Shown here in pieces: positions 21,449 to 30,134 of a DNA stretch of 64,000 nt. A program made the position numbers and the translations under genes. The notes beneath the pieces are model-generated. The model saw only the letters and a list, made by a program, of their open reading frames with translations, had not been told where the DNA came from and made no database searches. The stretch comes from Paulinella micropora. Lineage: Eukaryota; Cercozoa; Imbricatea; Euglyphida; Paulinellidae. The stretch spans positions 1 to 64,000 of the forward strand of contig WBZZ01000755.1 in assembly GCA_019918135.1 (NCBI GenBank), read 5' to 3'. The stretch's first letter is position 1, and the number at the start of each line of letters is the position of its first letter.

Positions 21449-24165
21449 ATGTCGGACCAGGAGGTGTGTTCGTGTTTTCTGAGCGCGCGTGTGTTTGCTT
21501 CCATCGGAGGCCGGCCGTGCTCGAGGCGCGAACTCAACTTGCCTATTCTGTGCCGACGGCGAGAAATACCCGTCTTTGTAGGACTAGTGCGCAAGTACCG
21601 GCTAAGCCCCGGCCGCCTGACTAGCGTCAAACTCGTGTGCGACAGGTGCGGACATTACCCCGCCGAGCTCGGCGCGGCGCAGCCGCCCCCGGAGCGGGCC
21701 AAGACCGTGCTGGCCCTGTTGTTGGAAGCGTGGCCCTGGCTGCACAAGATACCAGACTGGCGTTGGTCTACCTGTTGCGCCAGGCTCGGGCTCCGCGGGG
21801 CCCTGCTGCAGCGCGCACTGCACGGGCGCGCTTCTTCCTGGGGGGGCGGCCCCGCCCGCGGAGGTGTAGGCGTGCGCGATTCCCTCCTCAAACGGCTCCA
21901 GCCCCGTGGCGGGGCTGTTGTCGCCCCTTGCGTGCTCTGTGCCTGGCGGTGTGCATGCCTCTCTAGCTATCTACGAGCGGGGCAGGGGCTTGCGGGGGCA
22001 GAAAGCGAGGATCGACCGGTGGTATTAGCGCTAGCGAACACGTGCCGCGTGGAGTGGAATTTCTTACGAGCTAGCACAAGCCTGCCCTACGATCCCATCT
22101 GGGAGATTGTGCAAAGAGCCGCGGACGGACAGATCTGGACGCCGGAGCTGCTGGACGCCTGCCGACTGGCAAGTGACGAGCTAGCCCGGCGGCCGGCGGC
22201 AGACGCGTCGGGGCCGGGTTTGATGTGCACGTACGACTGCGACACGACGGAAACAACACGCCCGTCAAAATCCACCATCGTCCGCGCCGCGCTGCACTAC
22301 CTCCGATGCCGCCCCCTCTCGCTCGGGGATCTTGCGGGGCAGGAGGAAGGGGGGTGGTGCGGCCGCCGCCCTCCCAAAAACGTCAGGAGGAGCTGGACGA
22401 GCTGCTCGGCCGGCTGCAGTGGCAACCACACCAACAGGAACGGACGCTTCTGCGGGAGGTTTGCGAGTTGCTGGCAGGCTCCCCTTTTTTCTCGGTAGAC
22501 ATAGGCCCCAGGACCGAGTTGTGCCTGCTAGACATCCGTGCGGCGCTCGAGCCGCCGGCCCACGATGATTTCATCAGGGGCGCACTCATCGACCTGGCTC
22601 TAGAACGCGACCCCGTCTGTGTACTGTACCCCCCGTCACTGCTGCGGCCCGGCCTGGCGCTGGCCTGTGCGCAAGCTGGCACGGAGCGGGCGCTTAGTGT
22701 GTCGGCGTGCCTGGGGGTGGGAGAAGCCCTGCCCAAGCTTCTGCGCAAGAGGCTCGCGACGAGAGGGGCGAGCGAGCCCCCGCTAGAGCTGGGGCAGGTG
22801 CTGGACTTCTTTGAGAAAAGCCTAGACGCAGCTCTCCGCGCCCTCATAGTACTAGCCCCGGGCAGAGAAGGCCCGGAAAACTTCCCGCAGACCACAGGCT
22901 GTCACCTACGGAGGTACGTGTTAGACACCAGGGTGCACAAGGTGGGCGACGCCTTCTATGTAGGCGGCCCCGACCTCTTCGGGATAATCAGGCTTTATGA
23001 TACGCTGGTCGTTGCGTATCGCAAAAGCAGGCACCTCCGCGGATTTACCAGCGATCTGGACCTGCCCTTGGAGCGGGTGCCAGGGCGCGGTTATGGGCCC
23101 GCGGGCCCTGAGTTTGCGCGAGCCTGGGAGTGTGCCGCAGCGCACACATGCTTGGAGTTTCTAGCACGTGGCGCAGCCTGCGGTGCCGGCTGGCGCAGCA
23201 CGCCGCGTGCAGCAAGGGGCGCGGGGCGTGCGCCACGTCCGGAGCGTGCGCGCATTTCGGGTGTCTTGGGCTGGGACCTGGCGGTGCGGTACGGACGGCA
23301 GGAGGACGGCTGGGTGATGGCGTGGTGGCTGCGCTGCGTGAAAGACGTCGGCCGCCGCTACAACCCGCAGCTGAACCCTCGCTACCTGGAAGACGGGTCG
23401 GTGAGCTTTGGTATGGGCCGGATCGAGGCGGCGCATGCTTTTCTGGGCGGTATTGGGCCTCGAGCGCGCGACCCGGTTCTGCGGCGCCTCAACCAATTTC
23501 GATACTTGCGCGACAGACCCTTTAGCGGGCTCTGCCCGCGGGTCCTGCCTTGCACGCACCCCAGCGCGGGGCTGGGGCTGACGCCCCGGGAGCGCAGCCA
23601 GCATTGCACTTTCTTGCTGCGCGTTCGCAGAGGTGATGATGCTGCTGATTGGCACTCACTGGTCGTGTTTGTCGACCAACCCGAACCCGAACCCGCGGCA
23701 ACACCCGGAGGCAAGCCCCGGGTAGTCACACCCGTGTACGTGTACGATCCCGTCAGCGCAGACGCGGACGCGCTGGCCGACGGGTGGCAATGTTGGGCGG
23801 GTCCCTTGTCCACGGCCTTCGGAAGGCGCGGCCTCGCCGTCTCGCTCCGGCCCCCCCCACGACTGACGGCCCGAGGGAGATCGACGCGCGCACAGCTCGG
23901 GCCGGACCAACGGGGACACGAAGGCGTCTGCGCTCTCTGGTCGTTAGCTCGGGCACTGCAGGTCAGCTGCTCCCGCCGGGCAGCCGACCTCGGCAGGGCT
24001 CTCGGGGAGCCCTGGCTGCTCCTAGTTTCATTCCTGTGGCAAAACCTAATGATGCCCGACGACGAACTGCCCTTCTTCAGACCCGACGGACCGTCGCGCA
24101 CCAGCCTGCGCCTCAGACAAGCACTGCTCGACCAGATCTTCAGGAATCTCGACGCGTGTTCCTAA
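21449..24165 (+). CDS. Large unrecognised protein, family member 1 (read in two overlapping frames)
   Basis: The first frame (ATG 21449 to 22498) and the second (about 22320 to 24165) match successive parts of the paralogue at 45890-47924, so they belong to one gene whose reading moves frame in the G-rich tract around 22340-22370. Paired signatures are ALHYLRCRPL / LLTYLREFRR, AGSPFFSVDIG / AGRSPWFRVDLG, VLGWDLAVRYG / VLGWDTKIQYH and LLLVSFLWQNLMM / LLLVAFMWQALIM. Near the N-terminus is a Cys pair (CDRCGHYP). The C-terminal third has the pattern VYVYDPVS...CALWSLARALQVSCS, suggesting a conserved globular domain; no catalytic motif is recognised. The 3' part from 23370 is inside block C and recurs, 5'-truncated, at 36713-37508. 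Confidence 0.6.
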
Positions 24166-24220
24166 TGAAAAAGGGCCTTTTAGAAAAAACTTGTTTGGGC
24201 TTTCTCCCTCTCTTAGTTCT

Positions 24221-24290
24221 CAGTGCCAAAATTAAAAACTTTGTCAAGGATTTCTTTTTATTATTTTTTTTTTTGTACATTCTTAGCGCA
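24221..24290 (+). repeat. Gene-end repeat (reference copy)
   Basis: Consensus by eye: CAGTGCCAAGATTAAAACTT, then TGTCAGGGATTTTTTT, a T-rich stretch with ATTATT, GTACATTCTTAGCGCGCC. Forward copies lie at about 1088, 4978, 6338, 11258, 13731, 13882, 14275, 16822, 30105, 33523, 34884, 37563 and 43445; reversed copies at about 1529, 2935, 30985, 44336 and 45827. Several genes stop inside it. Plus-strand readers stop in the left part (33535, TAA of CCAAAATTAA) and minus-strand readers in the right part (24283, 30135, 10314). A 3'-end processing or termination role is inferred from position only. Confidence 0.7.
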
Positions 24291-24858
24291 CACGCGCTGG
24301 GCTCATTTGGCCCGGCGACAAGGCCGAGGTTTTGTTCAGCTGCCGCCCAAATTCGTCCCAGACAGCGCCACACGGACACTTTTCATACTGTTCGTCGTAC
24401 AATAATTCCCCACAATTCTCCCCTTTACACTCACGCACGGCGTAGTAATCTCCGCTCTCGACGGCTTCTTCGTTGACTTCTTGCAGTCGTTGCAGCAGCG
24501 CGCAAGCGCCCGCCAGGGCTCCAAAAAGCTCACGAAGCAAGGGGGCCGCTGCTTCTGCGTTCGCGCTAACCTCTCGAACTCGTTGGCCTAAGGCTGCGAC
24601 CTTAGCTTCTGTGCCCGCGGACGCCTCCCAACAGGCCCGGTACCTGCGGCGCTGGGCACAGAAAGCGCGGTTGACGGGGTCCGGCCCACGCGTAATTAGC
24701 ATTAGGTCGGATTCCGCCAGCACAGGCCTGGTAGCGGGTTGCGCACGCTCAGCTTGCAGGCGTGCTTTCTTCCTAGGCGGGCTATCCCCGGAGGCAGGGG
24801 CAGGCCGGAGTTCCGTCTGGTCGGCCTGGCTCGTGCTGGTAGAAGTGGTGGTGCTCAT
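24283..24858 (-). CDS. Small protein with coiled coil and C-terminal zinc motif, copy 1
   Basis: 191 aa from the ATG at 24858 (an open extension upstream to 25044 is repeat-derived). The N-terminus is Ser/Thr-rich (STTTSTSTSQADQTE), followed by a basic patch (PPRKKARLQAE) that could be a nuclear signal. A central Ala/Leu/Glu-rich region (AALGQRVREVSANAEAAAPL to LQRLQEVNEEAVESG) should form helices or a coiled coil. The C-terminal CKGENCGELLYDEQYEKCPCG has four cysteines in a zinc-ribbon-like spacing. The family is not recognised. The stop lies in the gene-end repeat. It is divergent from the F-box LRR gene at 25191. Confidence 0.6.
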   Translation of the reverse strand: MSTTTSTSTSQADQTELRPAPASGDSPPRKKARLQAERAQPATRPVLAESDLMLITRGPDPVNRAFCAQRRRYRACWEASAGTEAKVAALGQRVREVSANAEAAAPLLRELFGALAGACALLQRLQEVNEEAVESGDYYAVRECKGENCGELLYDEQYEKCPCGAVWDEFGRQLNKTSALSPGQMSPARVR

Positions 24859-25190
24859 GGTTTGCTGTTGGTCAGCTAGCGTTTCTTTTTTTTTGTGCGT
24901 GTGACAGGCAAAGCCGTACCTCGCCTCACCAAAAAGGAGCCGACATACAAAGCCGCGCGCGTGGCGTTGGGGAGGGGGGGGGGGGCGCCCCCTCCCCATT
25001 CCTCGGGCCCGGCTCTGCAGTAGAGGGGTGGGGGGGGGCGCCACCCCCCCCTCTCGCTAACTGACGTTTAAAAAGTTTTAATCAGCAGTTCTGTGCTTTG
25101 TAGACACAACGTATCACCTTTGCGATTTTCTGTTTGCCACGTGGCTCTGCCGTTCTTTTTTCTTTAGCCCTCGCTCGTGAAGCACCGCCA
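24859..25190. promoter_or_regulatory. Divergent intergenic region
   Basis: It separates two genes transcribed away from each other, so it should hold both promoters. It contains two G-run/C-run palindromes (24975-24997 and 25029-25052) able to form hairpins, and a short T-run. I see no clear TATA box. The second copy (38201-38532) differs only in run lengths. Promoter function is inferred from the gene orientation alone. Confidence 0.3.
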
Positions 25191-26744
25191 ATGCCATTCA
25201 CACGATCCCCCCGGAAGCGGTTGTGCCTGCGCGCATCGGGCTGGGGTTGGTTGGATGTTGATCCAGCAATGTGGTCTGTCGTGCTGGTCTTTCTCGGAGA
25301 GCCCGCGAGTTTGCGCACGGCGTTCAGGGTTTGCAAACTCTGGGCGTCTATCATGCAAAAGCGACATTTCTGGCAGAGCCTAAGCAATGTGTTGGAGCTT
25401 GATCTCAGACTCCGCAGCCATGGCCATTTCTTGTCTTCTCCGGCGGGGCGCGCTTTTCTCGCGGCCGGGGGGTTCTGCTGCTCGCTAGCCATGGCGGCCG
25501 ACACAAAGACAAACGTTCCCTCTAACAATTTATTGAGCCAGCTTAGACCACAGCGACTGAAGGCCAGCGGCGACGACTTAACCAAAGACAAGCTTCTGGC
25601 ACTGCTTGCGGGAAATCCGCCCTTGTCCGTAGTCTCAATCCATAAAGGACACCTGGATGACGAGACTTTGTCCCAGCTGCCCGCCTCGGTCCACACACTC
25701 GAACTGAGACGGTGTTACTGCTTGTACGGAGACAAAGTGTCCCGCCTACCGACCTCGTTGCAGCGACTGGCCCTGCGCCGCTGTGCACTTGGGTTGAGCG
25801 GGTTTACGAGGCTGCTGAAACTTGCGCCGGGGCTGCTGAACTTGGAGATCGAGCAAACGATACATGATGATCTTCCTTGGCTGGCCCAAATCCAAACATT
25901 GCCTGGTCTGCAGGGGCTCCGTCTGCGCCACTTTCAGGGCGTCAACCGCACCTCCCTCAACGAGCTCTGCAGTGCGCTGCCAGAGCTGGAGGAGCTTGAG
26001 GTTTCGCATTGCGGCATGCACGTATCCCCGACGAACCTTGCCGCTCTGCCCAAGTTCTCGCGTCTGAAGTGTCGCGATCTCAACTGTCTCACGGACCCGT
26101 ACAAGTTGCCACCAGGGCTCACACATTTAGAACTCGCCGACGCTGGGTACCTGAGTGACTACTGGTTGCAATCACTGTCACAACTGGGCTCGCTGCAGGA
26201 GCTGCGCCTCGGCAATTGCAGGAGTTTCACCGACGCCGGGCTGGGCAGGCTGAAACACCCATCACTGCACACCTTGGCGCTGACTGACTGCCGCCAGCTG
26301 ACGAGCCGGGGGCTCCGTGACCTCGCGCGCAACCTTCCGGCCTTGCATACGTTAGCAATCCTTGGCCACAATCGATTGACCAACAGCGGGCTGCGCCCAC
26401 TGGTGCGGCGCTTTGCGGTGCTGCGCAGCCTCGGGCTAGAGCTTCAAGACGAGTACGCTGGCACGTGGCTCACACAAATGCCCATGGCCAAGGATCTCCG
26501 GCGGCTGAACCTACTTAACGTAAGCATCAACGACGACACGCTGAAGCACCTATCGCGGTTCACGGGTCTGTGCGAGCTGAGCCTCGGGACTTGCTGTGAG
26601 GTGACTGACGGGGGGCTTATCCATTTGGAACAGCTGGCGGGTCTGAGATCGCTAGAGCTAGGCAAAGCTTTGCAAGTCACAACCACAGGAGTCGAGCGCC
26701 TGGCGCAAGCTCTCGAGCTGCACAAGCTAAGAGTTCGGCGCTAA
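25191..26744 (+). CDS. F-box and leucine-rich-repeat protein, copy 1
   Basis: 517 aa from the first ATG (an open TTG extension starts at 25134). An F-box-like segment occupies about residues 18-60: WSVVLVFLGEPASLRTAFRV then CKLWASIMQKRHFWQSL, with the expected spacing of Leu, Val-Cys-Lys-x-Trp and the final Trp. From about residue 140 to the end there are 13-15 LRRs, the later ones of the cysteine-containing type (LQELRLGNCRSFTDAGLGRL; LCELSLGTCCEVTDGGLIHL). The architecture matches FBXL proteins, which link LRR-bound substrates to SKP1/cullin ubiquitin ligases. Amoeba-infecting giant viruses and protists both carry many F-box genes. The second copy at 38533-40086 encodes the same protein as far as I can see. 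Confidence 0.85.
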   Translation: MPFTRSPRKRLCLRASGWGWLDVDPAMWSVVLVFLGEPASLRTAFRVCKLWASIMQKRHFWQSLSNVLELDLRLRSHGHFLSSPAGRAFLAAGGFCCSLAMAADTKTNVPSNNLLSQLRPQRLKASGDDLTKDKLLALLAGNPPLSVVSIHKGHLDDETLSQLPASVHTLELRRCYCLYGDKVSRLPTSLQRLALRRCALGLSGFTRLLKLAPGLLNLEIEQTIHDDLPWLAQIQTLPGLQGLRLRHFQGVNRTSLNELCSALPELEELEVSHCGMHVSPTNLAALPKFSRLKCRDLNCLTDPYKLPPGLTHLELADAGYLSDYWLQSLSQLGSLQELRLGNCRSFTDAGLGRLKHPSLHTLALTDCRQLTSRGLRDLARNLPALHTLAILGHNRLTNSGLRPLVRRFAVLRSLGLELQDEYAGTWLTQMPMAKDLRRLNLLNVSINDDTLKHLSRFTGLCELSLGTCCEVTDGGLIHLEQLAGLRSLELGKALQVTTTGVERLAQALELHKLRVRR

Positions 26745-27350
26745 AGGAACGGCGAGCCCGCCCCTCTGTCTATGTGTTATATCTTGCTACATGTGTTAAA
26801 AAAAACCACTCTAGTTAAAAAAAAGTCTTTTAATTACAACTTCAAATGCGACGGATGACGCCCGATGCGACCTAGTAGATCGTATTGAAATCTTGAGGAG
26901 GTGAACCCCGCCCCTCCCCCCCCCCTCCCCCCCGGGGCCTCTCCCCGAGGGGAAGGGTGCCAAAGAAAACTTTTCGATTGGTGGAGCACAGTTCTGGCGC
27001 ACCTTCCTTTCCCCGGGAAATACGCACATGCACATTTGGCGACGAATTTCACGCGAGAAAAAAAGAGAGAAAAAAAAATCCTGCCGGGATCCGCAGAAAT
27101 CTAGGAAGAGAGAGGGAAGGGGGAGAGGGAGGGTGAGGGAAGGGGGAGGGGAGGGGGGAAGGGGGGGGGGGCGCTCCCCCCCCTGCGGGCTCCAAAAAAG
27201 AAAGTTTGTTTATTTTTTTCTCTCCCTCTAAACCCACAAATCTAACCTGTTCACTTTGTGACCAGCTACAGGCATGGCCCTGCCCTTGGCTTTATGGGTC
27301 CTGCCTCGACGACAAACTCCGCCTAAGTCATACGGCAAGCGACTTCTCCA

Positions 27351-27881
27351 ATGAGACGGCTTACTCTGTGGGGCCAGAAAGAAAGGCTCCCCGAGCCTCC
27401 CCTAGATGCTGCCCCAGCGGGCGGGCCCCGAGAGGAGAAATCCCGAGAGAGGAAGTTCAAGCCCGCGCAGCATCCTCCAGAGCCTTCTTTAGCTTATGCG
27501 CCGTTCTGGACTGAGACTGCCAGAGAGATGTCTAGGCAGTTACCTCTATACACAGGAGGCGGCCTGGCCAGAGCGAGCGCAAGCCGCCTGCCTATTTCTC
27601 TGAGCAGGGCCCTGGGTAACGGTTCCTGGAGCTCGGTCAGAAGGTACGATCCGACAACCGCACAAGGTCTGCAGGAGACCTTCTGGCAGTCGCGACTTGC
27701 ACTGCTGCCCGCAACTCAGGTCAACGCGCGACGTAACGCGGCCAAAGCAGACGACACCCAGAACAAGGTGCCCAAGAAGAAGTTTAGTCTGAACAAGAAG
27801 GCGAGCAAGATGCCCCCGCTCAAGACACTCACGTGCAGGATCTACCCAAAGACCAAGGATAAGGAAGTCAGGCGGGCTTGA
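27351..27881 (+). pseudogene. Fanzor N-terminal part, copy 1
   Basis: ATG-started, 176 aa. Residues 1-145 are low-conservation and basic (GPREEKSRERKFK; KVPKKKFSLNKKASK), like the extended N-terminal tails of Fanzors. Residues 154-171 (LKTLTCRIYPKTKDKE) match the beginning of the TnpB/Fanzor wedge domain, typically KT-x-K-x-R-L/I-YP. The frame then stops, and the following frame resumes at a point that in intact relatives lies some 150 or more residues further on, so the recognition-lobe helices are missing. The protein cannot be a complete RNA-guided nuclease as it stands. Confidence 0.6.
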
Positions 27882-27909
27882 GGCAAAGAAGCTTGAAATC
27901 AAGTACGAT

Positions 27910-28626
27910 GTGCGCCTGCGGGTCGATCCCTTGGGTAGATGGTACTTACATGTACCAGTAGAGATAGAGCAGCGCCAGCGCGATTTTGCGGAGCCTGACT
28001 CCAGGCGTGTAGTGAGCATTGATCCGGGTGTCAGGAGCTTTTTGACCATGTACCACGCGGACTCGGGTGCGATAACCGAATGGGGCCGCGGGTCCATTGC
28101 ACGCGTGTACCGATTGCAGAAACACATAGACAAGCTGCTGAGCAAGGTCGAGCTACTGGCTAAGGACAGCAGCAAGAAGCGGAACCGCTGGCGCCTACGG
28201 CGCGCTATTACTCGAGTGCGCGACAAGATCTACAACAGGGTCCAGGACGTGCACAAGAAAGCCGCCAGATGGCTGCTGGATAACCACGACTACGTTGTGC
28301 TACCTTGGTTCGGAGCGTCGGGCATGGTAAAGGGCAAAACGATCTCAAGGCAAACGAAGCGCAAGCTGCTTGCCTGGCGACACGCAGATTTCCGCAAGAG
28401 CTTGCTCAACTTGCAGCGAGAGTATGTAGGCAAGTGCAAAGTTCTGATCTGCAACGAGGAGTTTACCACACAGGCGTGTACGCAATGCGGGGCGCTGTGG
28501 AGAGACATCAAAGCTGCCAAGACGTACAGCTGCCAGTGGTGCGCCCTGCAGCACGGGCGCGACATGAACGCCAGTCGCAACATCCTTGTAAGACTGCTGG
28601 CCTTGGGTCGTCAGGACTTGTATTAG
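27910..28626 (+). CDS. Fanzor C-terminal part: RuvC nuclease with zinc ribbon, copy 1
   Basis: 238 aa (GTG at 27910; the frame is open a little further upstream, GLEAKKLEIKYDVRLRV). RuvC-I is VSIDPGVRSF with Asp38. The usual glutamate position of bacterial TnpB (VVLE) reads VVLPWFGASGM here. A glutamate pair lies just before the zinc ribbon (CNEEFTTQAC, residues 181-190), the relocated position reported for Fanzors. The zinc ribbon has C190/C193 and C208/C211, and RuvC-III is HGRDMNASRN with Asp218. In complete relatives this domain cuts DNA guided by an omega RNA. All catalytic residues look present, but the N-terminal half is in a different frame and partly missing, so activity is doubtful. 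Confidence 0.8.
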   Translation: MRLRVDPLGRWYLHVPVEIEQRQRDFAEPDSRRVVSIDPGVRSFLTMYHADSGAITEWGRGSIARVYRLQKHIDKLLSKVELLAKDSSKKRNRWRLRRAITRVRDKIYNRVQDVHKKAARWLLDNHDYVVLPWFGASGMVKGKTISRQTKRKLLAWRHADFRKSLLNLQREYVGKCKVLICNEEFTTQACTQCGALWRDIKAAKTYSCQWCALQHGRDMNASRNILVRLLALGRQDLY

Positions 28627-28647
28627 TTTGTTTAAGCTATCAATCTC

Positions 28648-28682
28648 GCACCAAACCCTGGCTTCAGGTCGGGTTTTGGTGC
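28648..28682 (+). terminator. Hairpin just after the Fanzor stop, copy 1
   Basis: GCACCAAACCC pairs with GGGTTTTGGTGC (one extra T), around an inner CCTGGCTTCAGG that can itself fold. It starts 22 bases past the stop codon. It may be a transcript terminator or, since TnpB/Fanzor guide RNAs overlap the 3' end of the gene, part of an omega-RNA scaffold. The structure is seen in the sequence; its role is inference. The same hairpin lies at 41989-42023. Confidence 0.5.
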
Positions 28683-28842
28683 TTTGCTTCGATTGGGGCC
28701 TCTGAGAAGGGAGGGGGATGTGCCGCGTGCTGCCCCTTCTCCCTTCCAGCTGTAGGAATCTCTGGAGGGGTTCACCTCTCTAAGATTTCAATCCAATCCG
28801 GCCAGTTCTCGGTTGATTTTATCCGCCAGAGAGTTGCTGTTG

Positions 28843-29373
28843 CTACCTAGAACCCGGCTCAGCCTGAGCGCTTGTCCTTCCTTGACGAGGCGCAGCGCGC
28901 GATAGAGGAGAAAAAAAAACCATAGCGCACTGGAGCGTCGCCGGGTGCTCGTGCGTCGTTCTGCTCTGCACGTACGCCGCCAGCAGACACAGCTTGGCGT
29001 TGTCGTGATACTTGATAGCGACGGGGGCCGTGCGCAAAAGGGGGGCGCTGTCCATGGAACGACCGCAGTCACCCTCTGGCTGGCTGCTGTCAAAGCTCTG
29101 GCGCAGCTCGCTAGGGTTTACTAATTGGCCGCGCTTGGTCGACACGAGCGTGTCTAACAGGCACAACATCATGGCAGTATGCCCAGTCCACTTGCGGGGT
29201 TGCCCCGCAGCCATCTGCTCTGGCAAAAACCTTAGGTCGCCAAGCATGCCCCCCAGCAGGATGCTGATCGCATGGCGATATAATTTTGTCTCGGCCGGCG
29301 CAGGACTTGCTCGGGCTGCGGCGGGCTGCTTGGGGCAGGCCTTGTTGAGCGGAGTGGCCTCGCGCAGGGACAT
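28843..29373 (-). CDS. ADP-ribosylglycohydrolase-like protein, truncated, copy 1
   Basis: 176 aa from the ATG at 29373. ISILLGGMLGD (residues 37-46) matches the first helix of DraG-type ADP-ribosylglycohydrolases, which remove ADP-ribose from proteins. PRKWTGHTAMMLCLLDTLV (59-77) sits where the family has W-TDDT and the metal ligands, but reads TGHT, so the magnesium site is probably lost. RSMDSAPLLRTAPVAI (105-120) and TTHEHP (139-144) match the G-x-A-MR-x-x-P and THP motifs. The family is usually about 300 aa; here the frame ends soon after a run of nine T residues, and the other frame stays protein-like (LRLVKEGQALRLSRVL) up to the transposon end at 28792. The gene is probably cut by that insertion. 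Confidence 0.6.
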   Translation of the reverse strand: MSLREATPLNKACPKQPAAARASPAPAETKLYRHAISILLGGMLGDLRFLPEQMAAGQPRKWTGHTAMMLCLLDTLVSTKRGQLVNPSELRQSFDSSQPEGDCGRSMDSAPLLRTAPVAIKYHDNAKLCLLAAYVQSRTTHEHPATLQCAMVFFSPLSRAAPRQGRTSAQAEPGSR

Positions 29374-29379
29374 TTGATT

Positions 29380-30134
29380 TATTATATAACCTTTGTTACC
29401 CCGCGGAAAGAGACCGGAGCGGCCCGTTCATTTAGCGCTAAGTTTTGCACGACTATCAGGGGGGGGGGGCCTTACCCCACGGACAAGGCTTAATTTGTGG
29501 CTTTAGAGAAAAAGCAAAAATAAATAAACTTTTTTTGGGAGCTCACAGGGGAGGGGGGGGGGGCGCCCCCCCCCCCCCCTTTTTCCCTCTCCCTTCCCCT
29601 TTGAGCCCCCTGAGCCCGGGGGGCTCAAAGAACAGGGGAAGGGCAAGGGGGGAGGGAGAGAGCGCAGAAGCTACCAAAAAATATATGAAACGCCTCGACT
29701 AAGCCCCCCAATGCCGGGCGCCCCCCCCCCCCCATCTCCCTTGTCGAGACTCCGGCTGAACGAGTTCTGGCGAATTTTTTGGTACTTTCTTTATGATGGC
29801 GCAGAATATTGCGGCTTGACGGTCTGTGCATATGATATGACCAAAAAAGGCAGCGTTCTCAGGCTTTTCTGGCAATTGGGGGGGAGTGCGCAAGAGTTGT
29901 CATTTGCGCAACAACAAAAAATTTTGGCGGGCGTTTTTCTCCGCGGGAAAGGGGAGGAGTGGGGGCACACCAAGAATCTATGAATTTTTTGTTATTAAAG
30001 CTCGACAAAGCCTTACACTTCAATCCGATCTGTGGTATTGCCTTTTCTGACTATCACATAACACAGGGGGGAGAGGCTCGTCTTGTCATGGGTGTGTTCA
30101 GCGTCTTAAAACTTTTGTTAAGGATTTTTTTTAT
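29380..30134. repeat. Repeat region in block C
   Basis: It holds the CGGAGCGGCCCGTTCATTT repeat (29415), G-run/C-run palindromes (29555-29580; 29718-29735), the GAGCCCCCTGAGCC hairpin (29603-29626), half of a MITE-like hairpin (GATATGACCAAAAAAGGCAG, about 29837) and the start of a gene-end repeat (30105). No gene is seen. It is repeated at 42720-43478. Confidence 0.6.

Larger units (their letters stand above)
26884..28792 (+). mobile_element. Fanzor-bearing DNA transposon with terminal inverted repeats, copy 1
   Basis: The ends form a 26-bp inverted repeat with about three mismatches: left 26884-26909 starts ATTGAAATCTTGAGGAGG, right 28767-28792 reads the same inwards with ATTGAAATCTTAGAGAGG. 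Inside are a polypurine/G-rich left end, the Fanzor gene pieces (27351-28626) and a strong hairpin (28648-28682). No separate transposase is present, so it would be non-autonomous or decayed. I could not define a target-site duplication. Related end sequences (GGATTGAAATCTAGGAAGGC) at about 491 and 2404 suggest further copies or solo ends. The whole unit recurs at 40227-42133 because it lies in block C. Confidence 0.65.

Noticed and set aside
23382-24101. 239-codon minus-strand frame
   Set aside because: Antisense shadow of the large gene in G+C-rich DNA; the plus-strand reading is supported by a paralogue.
27910-28626. Bacterial IS605-type insertion or contamination
   Set aside because: The relocated glutamate, long N-terminal tail, inverted repeats and eukaryote-like neighbours fit Fanzor better.
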